Assembly: GCA_040508515.1 (NCBI GenBank)
Contig: JBEVMS010000062.1
Location: 1-7,246 of the forward strand
Direction of reading: 5' to 3'
Source of the DNA: JBEVMS01 sp040508515
GTDB taxonomy: Bacteria; Pseudomonadota; Gammaproteobacteria; Xanthomonadales; Rhodanobacteraceae
Length of the DNA: 7,246 nt
Notes under the pieces: generated by a model
Told to the model about the DNA's origin: nothing
The model's input: the letters and a program-made list of their open reading frames with translations, nothing else
Databases searched by the model: none
Shown: positions 4,520 to 7,246 of the stretch, piece after piece
How positions within the stretch are numbered: position 1 is the stretch's first letter
Layout of the letters: each line of letters starts with the position of its first letter
Translations under genes and position numbers: made by a program

Positions 4520-6523
4520 CTAAGGGCGCGTGGTCGGCTGGGGCTGGGAGGCAGTGCGCGTGGTCGCGGCGGCGCGCGTTAGCGGCAACGCATAGGCGAT
4601 GATCGCGTCGCCCTGCGCCTCTTCGGTGATTTTGGCGCTGCCGCCGGCGGCGATCACCACGTACTGGCGCCCTTGCCAGCGGTAGGTCATCGGGGTGGCA
4701 TGGCCGCTGGTCGGCAGTTTGGCCTTCCATAACTCGCGGCCGTCATCCAGGTCGAAGGCGCGTAGGTAGGGATCGATGGTGCCGGCGATAAAGGCCAGCC
4801 CTCCGGCAGTGACGATCGGCCCGCCCAGGCTGGGTGAGCCGGCCGGCATGGTCTTCAGCGTCGGCATGAAGCTTTGCATCGAGCCCAGCGGCACGCGCCA
4901 GCGGATCGTGCCGGCCGCCAGGTCCACGCCGATCAGCTCGCCCCACGGCCCGCCGGCGCAAGGCAGGTGCGCGGCCGAGAGCAGCGGGCGCCGGTACATC
5001 GCGTAGGGCGTGCCTCGCTCCGCGCCGTATTCGCCATTGTCGTTATGCGCTCGGGTGGCGTAATCCTCACGCGCGATCATGCGCAACTCGAACGGCAAAA
5101 ACGTGGTGTTGACCACCAGCAACTGACGGCTGGGATCGAACGCGTAGCCGCTCCAGTTCATGCCGCCGATATTGCCCGGCACGGCCACGCCGCCTTGCAG
5201 GCTGGGCGGGGTGAAGACGCTGGAACGGGTGCGTCCGTGCATGGCCTGGCGGCAGCTTTCGCGATCGGCTTCGGTGGGGCCCCAGAAGTCGTTCACGCTG
5301 AGCGTGGTCGGGCCCAGCGCGGGCAGCGTGGTGGGGATCGGCTGGGTCGGCGAGGTCAGCTCGCCGGGCAGGTCGCTTTGCGGCACCGGACGTTCCTCCA
5401 CCGGCAACACCGGTTGGCCGGTGGCGCGGTCCAGCACGTAGAGGTAGCCGGTTTTGTTGCCCTGGATCACCACCGGCGTCTCGCGGCCGTCGCGCGTGAG
5501 TGTGGCCAGCAGCGGCGGCGAGGCGGTGTCGTAATCCCACAGGTCGTGATGGACCAGTTGGAAGCCCCAGGCCAGTTTGCCGCTGGCGGCATGCAGCGCC
5601 ACCACCGCGTTGGCCCAGCGGTTGTCGCCCGGGCGCAGGCCGCCGTAATAGTCGGGACTGGCGCTGCCAGTGGGTACGAAGACCAACCCGCGCGCCGCGT
5701 CCACCGCCATGATCGACCAGGCATTGGCCGCGCCGCTGTGCCTGTCCTTGCCAGCCGCCGCGACGCTGATCGGGTCCCAGGCCCAGCGCAGCTTGCCGTT
5801 GCGCGCGTCGTAGCCGCGTACGGTGCCGGCGGGCATGTCGGCGCGGTTGTTGTCGTTGATCGCCGAGCCGATCACCACCACGTCATCGACCACCGCCGGC
5901 GGTGAGGTCATGTGGTACTCGCCGCGACGAAAGCCGGGCACGTCGGTGAGGCTGACCTGGCCGTCTCGGCCGAAGTCCTGGCAGGGCAATCCGGTGGCCG
6001 CATCCAGGGCGATCAAGCGTGCATCCAGGGTGGCTTCGTAGATGCGTCGGCGACAGGCCTGATCGGCACGCCGCGTCGGATCGAGCCAGCTGGCGACGCC
6101 ACGATTGATCAGGCCGTCACCGTAATCGGCGTGCAGATCCAGCTTGGGATCGTAGGCCCAGCGCTGCGTGCCGGTGGCGGGGTCCAGCGCGATCACCCGG
6201 TTGATCGGGGTGGTCAGGTACAGCGTGCCGTCGAGCATGATCGGCGTGGTTTCCAGCCCGCTGCGCGGCGTGTCGCCCTTGCCGTCGAAGATATCGCCGG
6301 TATGGAAGGTCCAGGCCGGCTGCAACTGGGCGACGTTGCCGCGGTCGATCTGTTGCAGCGGCGAAAAGCGCATGCCACCGGGATCGTTGCCGTACGTGGG
6401 CCATTCCACCGCGGCCTCTTGATCCTGATCCTGGCGCTGGCCGGCGTGTGCGGTCGCGGCCACGGCAGCGAGGGCTAGCATCAGCAGGCGCGGCAACGGC
6501 TGGCGAAGCGATGAGTACGGCAT
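4520..6523 (-). CDS. Secreted PQQ-dependent dehydrogenase, glucose dehydrogenase family
   Basis: Predicted periplasmic quinoprotein that oxidises a sugar or polyol and passes electrons towards ubiquinone; the substrate is unknown. The 667-residue product has a signal peptide cut near AHA (25-27), then an eight-bladed PQQ propeller starting WPTYGNDPGGMRFSPL (41-56). Blade motifs of the type ALDxxTGxxxW are seen at about 111-122, 171-179, 238-247, 309-319, 363-370, 532-542 and 589-599. VHHDLWDYD (324-332) and NKTG (356-359) give Asp330 and Lys357, spaced 27 apart like catalytic Asp466 and Lys493 of E. coli Gcd. ATPMTYRWQGRQYVVIAAGG (609-628) closes the fold. The membrane-spanning N-terminal domain of Gcd is absent. 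The residues corresponding to Gcd His262 and His775 appear to be Ile107 and Ser629. A 19-residue Thr/Ala/Pro-rich tail follows the propeller. The ATG at 6523 is chosen because a strong GGAAAGGGGA ribosome binding site precedes it; the open frame continues to 6886 but overlaps the regulator gene. Confidence 0.9.
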   Translation of the reverse strand: MPYSSLRQPLPRLLMLALAAVAATAHAGQRQDQDQEAAVEWPTYGNDPGGMRFSPLQQIDRGNVAQLQPAWTFHTGDIFDGKGDTPRSGLETTPIMLDGTLYLTTPINRVIALDPATGTQRWAYDPKLDLHADYGDGLINRGVASWLDPTRRADQACRRRIYEATLDARLIALDAATGLPCQDFGRDGQVSLTDVPGFRRGEYHMTSPPAVVDDVVVIGSAINDNNRADMPAGTVRGYDARNGKLRWAWDPISVAAAGKDRHSGAANAWSIMAVDAARGLVFVPTGSASPDYYGGLRPGDNRWANAVVALHAASGKLAWGFQLVHHDLWDYDTASPPLLATLTRDGRETPVVIQGNKTGYLYVLDRATGQPVLPVEERPVPQSDLPGELTSPTQPIPTTLPALGPTTLSVNDFWGPTEADRESCRQAMHGRTRSSVFTPPSLQGGVAVPGNIGGMNWSGYAFDPSRQLLVVNTTFLPFELRMIAREDYATRAHNDNGEYGAERGTPYAMYRRPLLSAAHLPCAGGPWGELIGVDLAAGTIRWRVPLGSMQSFMPTLKTMPAGSPSLGGPIVTAGGLAFIAGTIDPYLRAFDLDDGRELWKAKLPTSGHATPMTYRWQGRQYVVIAAGGSAKITEEAQGDAIIAYALPLTRAAATTRTASQPQPTTRP

Positions 6524-6531
6524 GCGCGGAT

Positions 6532-6544
6532 TCCCCTTTCCTTT
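6532..6544 (-). promoter_or_regulatory. Ribosome binding site deciding the PQQ dehydrogenase start
   Basis: Read leftward, AAAGGAAAGGGGA precedes the ATG at 6523 by about eight bases. It is the best Shine-Dalgarno sequence in the window and supports this ATG over the far upstream in-frame start at 6886. Confidence 0.7.
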
Positions 6545-6560
6545 GTGATGTGGCCAGCAT

Positions 6561-6586
6561 GCACCGCCAAAAGTCGGTTGGCGTGC
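6561..6586. repeat. Inverted repeat in the regulator-dehydrogenase gap
   Basis: GCAC (6561-6564) plus GCCAA (6566-6570) pair with TTGGC (6578-6582) plus GTGC (6583-6586), with one bulged C at 6565 and a seven-base loop. It sits between the LytTR regulator stop codon and the dehydrogenase start, about 40 bases before the latter. No T run follows on either strand. It could be an operator, an mRNA leader hairpin, or a processing site. Confidence 0.4.
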
Positions 6587-6650
6587 GCTGCAGGGACGAA
6601 CGCCGCGTCGACGGGGACCAACGTTGTGCGCGGCGGTGATCGCTGCCGCG

Positions 6651-7246
6651 CTAAAGGCGGCGCAACAGACCCGGCGTTGCCTGTTCCAAGTAGCGTCGGG
6701 TCCAGGTGACGCGGGCGTTGTCGTCCAGCAGCAGGCGATATTCGCCCTCCGGCCACGGCGCCAGTTCGCGGATCGCCGCCAGCCGCACCATGGTGGATCG
6801 GTTGATACGCACGAAGGCGGCCGGATCCAGGCGTGCTTGCATGCGCTCCAGCGTGCCGCGCAGCCGATGCTGGCGTCCCTCGGCATGGATAGTCAGGTAA
6901 TTGCGGTCCGCCTCGATGCGGCTGATCCGTGCGACCGGCACCAGCGCGGCGCGTCCCTCGCTTTCCAGCAAGAGGTGCGCGGCGTAGTGAACCGGCGCGG
7001 GTACGCTATCGAGCAACTGATCCAGTTGCGCGCTCAGCGCTTGCTGCGGCGTGATGCGTTGACGGAGGCGCTGCAGCAAACGCGCAAAGCGCTCCGGACT
7101 GATCGGCTTGAGCAGGTAATCGAACGCCTGCGCCTCGAACGCCTTGAGCGCGTAGTCGTCGTGGGCGGTGACGAACACCACCGTGGCAGGCAGCCGATCG
7201 CCCAAAGCCTGCAAGACCGCGAAGCCGTCGATATCCGGCATCTGCA
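6651..7246 (-). CDS. LytTR-family two-component response regulator (5' end outside window)
   Basis: DNA-binding response regulator; the partner would be a sensor histidine kinase, not in view. About 198 codons are visible, ending TAG at 6651-6653, and the frame is open to the window edge. Counting from the first visible Met (7241), which follows a Gln codon and is internal, not the start, residues 1-60 are the second half of a receiver domain: QMPDIDGF after the missing phosphoacceptor Asp, the conserved Thr25 in FVTAHDDYAL, and Lys45 in YLLKP. Residues about 88-190 are a LytTR domain: VARISRIEADRNYLTIH, RGTLERMQARLDP and FVRINRSTMV are its typical motifs. A linker of about 25 residues joins them. 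The gene lies 127 bases upstream of the PQQ dehydrogenase on the same strand and may be co-transcribed with it. About 50 N-terminal residues are missing from view. Confidence 0.92.
   Translation of the reverse strand, partial: QMPDIDGFAVLQALGDRLPATVVFVTAHDDYALKAFEAQAFDYLLKPISPERFARLLQRLRQRITPQQALSAQLDQLLDSVPAPVHYAAHLLLESEGRAALVPVARISRIEADRNYLTIHAEGRQHRLRGTLERMQARLDPAAFVRINRSTMVRLAAIRELAPWPEGEYRLLLDDNARVTWTRRYLEQATPGLLRRL

Noticed and set aside
4874..5905. Plus-strand open frame of 343 codons opposite the PQQ dehydrogenase
   Set aside because: Same reason: it mirrors a well-supported gene, is rich in Arg, Ala, Gly and His, and has no recognisable motif.
6524..6886. N-terminal extension of the PQQ dehydrogenase to 6886
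   Set aside because: It would overlap the 3' end of the LytTR regulator, has low-quality Cys/Arg/Trp-rich sequence, and would bury a clear signal peptide. A strong ribosome binding site supports 6523.
1..7246. CRISPR array, tRNA, rRNA, insertion sequence or prophage attachment site
   Set aside because: No regularly spaced repeats, no cloverleaf or CCA end, no transposase or integrase motif, and no paired terminal inverted repeats were seen on reading through.

Overview
The window looks like chromosomal DNA of a GC-rich gammaproteobacterium, most likely Xanthomonas or a close relative in the Xanthomonadaceae. This rests on the 403-residue MetK with its lysine-rich C-terminus, the high GC content at third codon positions, and the type of secreted proteins seen. 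It is inference from the sequence, not a database result. No phage, transposon, CRISPR or toxin-antitoxin signature is visible, so this appears to be ordinary core or near-core chromosome.

Layout from left to right. Positions 1-340 carry no confident gene. They hold two terminator-like hairpins facing each other (44-90 for rightward and 284-318 for leftward transcription) and a short stretch (183-278, minus strand) that reads like the C-terminal end of a lost or displaced gene. Positions 341-1552 (minus) are metK, S-adenosylmethionine synthetase. Positions 1553-1783 are a divergent intergenic region with a candidate metK promoter and a small hairpin over the metK ribosome binding site. Positions 1784-3169 (plus) encode a secreted protein with an N-terminal LprI/DUF1311-type domain and a long unrecognised C-terminal part. 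It converges, with a 12-base gap, on a minus-strand lipoprotein esterase/alpha-beta hydrolase (3182-4156). Positions 4157-4519 are intergenic, with several inverted repeats. Positions 4520-6523 (minus) encode a secreted PQQ-dependent dehydrogenase of the membrane glucose dehydrogenase family, without that family's membrane domain. Positions 6651-7246 (minus) are the 3' part of a LytTR-type two-component response regulator that runs off the right edge.

The genes do not form one pathway. MetK is cytoplasmic one-carbon metabolism. The other three complete genes encode envelope proteins: a periplasmic LprI-like protein, a predicted outer-membrane lipoprotein esterase and a periplasmic quinoprotein. 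The LytTR regulator lies directly upstream of the quinoprotein on the same strand, with a 127-base gap that contains an inverted repeat, so regulation or co-transcription is possible but unproven.

I do not see strong evidence for a wholly new system. The best leads are the unanchored PQQ dehydrogenase, in which two residues corresponding to substrate-site histidines of E. coli Gcd are replaced; a 16-base element shared by the upstream regions of metK and the esterase at nearly equal distances from their start codons; and the LprI-type protein with its large uncharacterised C-terminal region.
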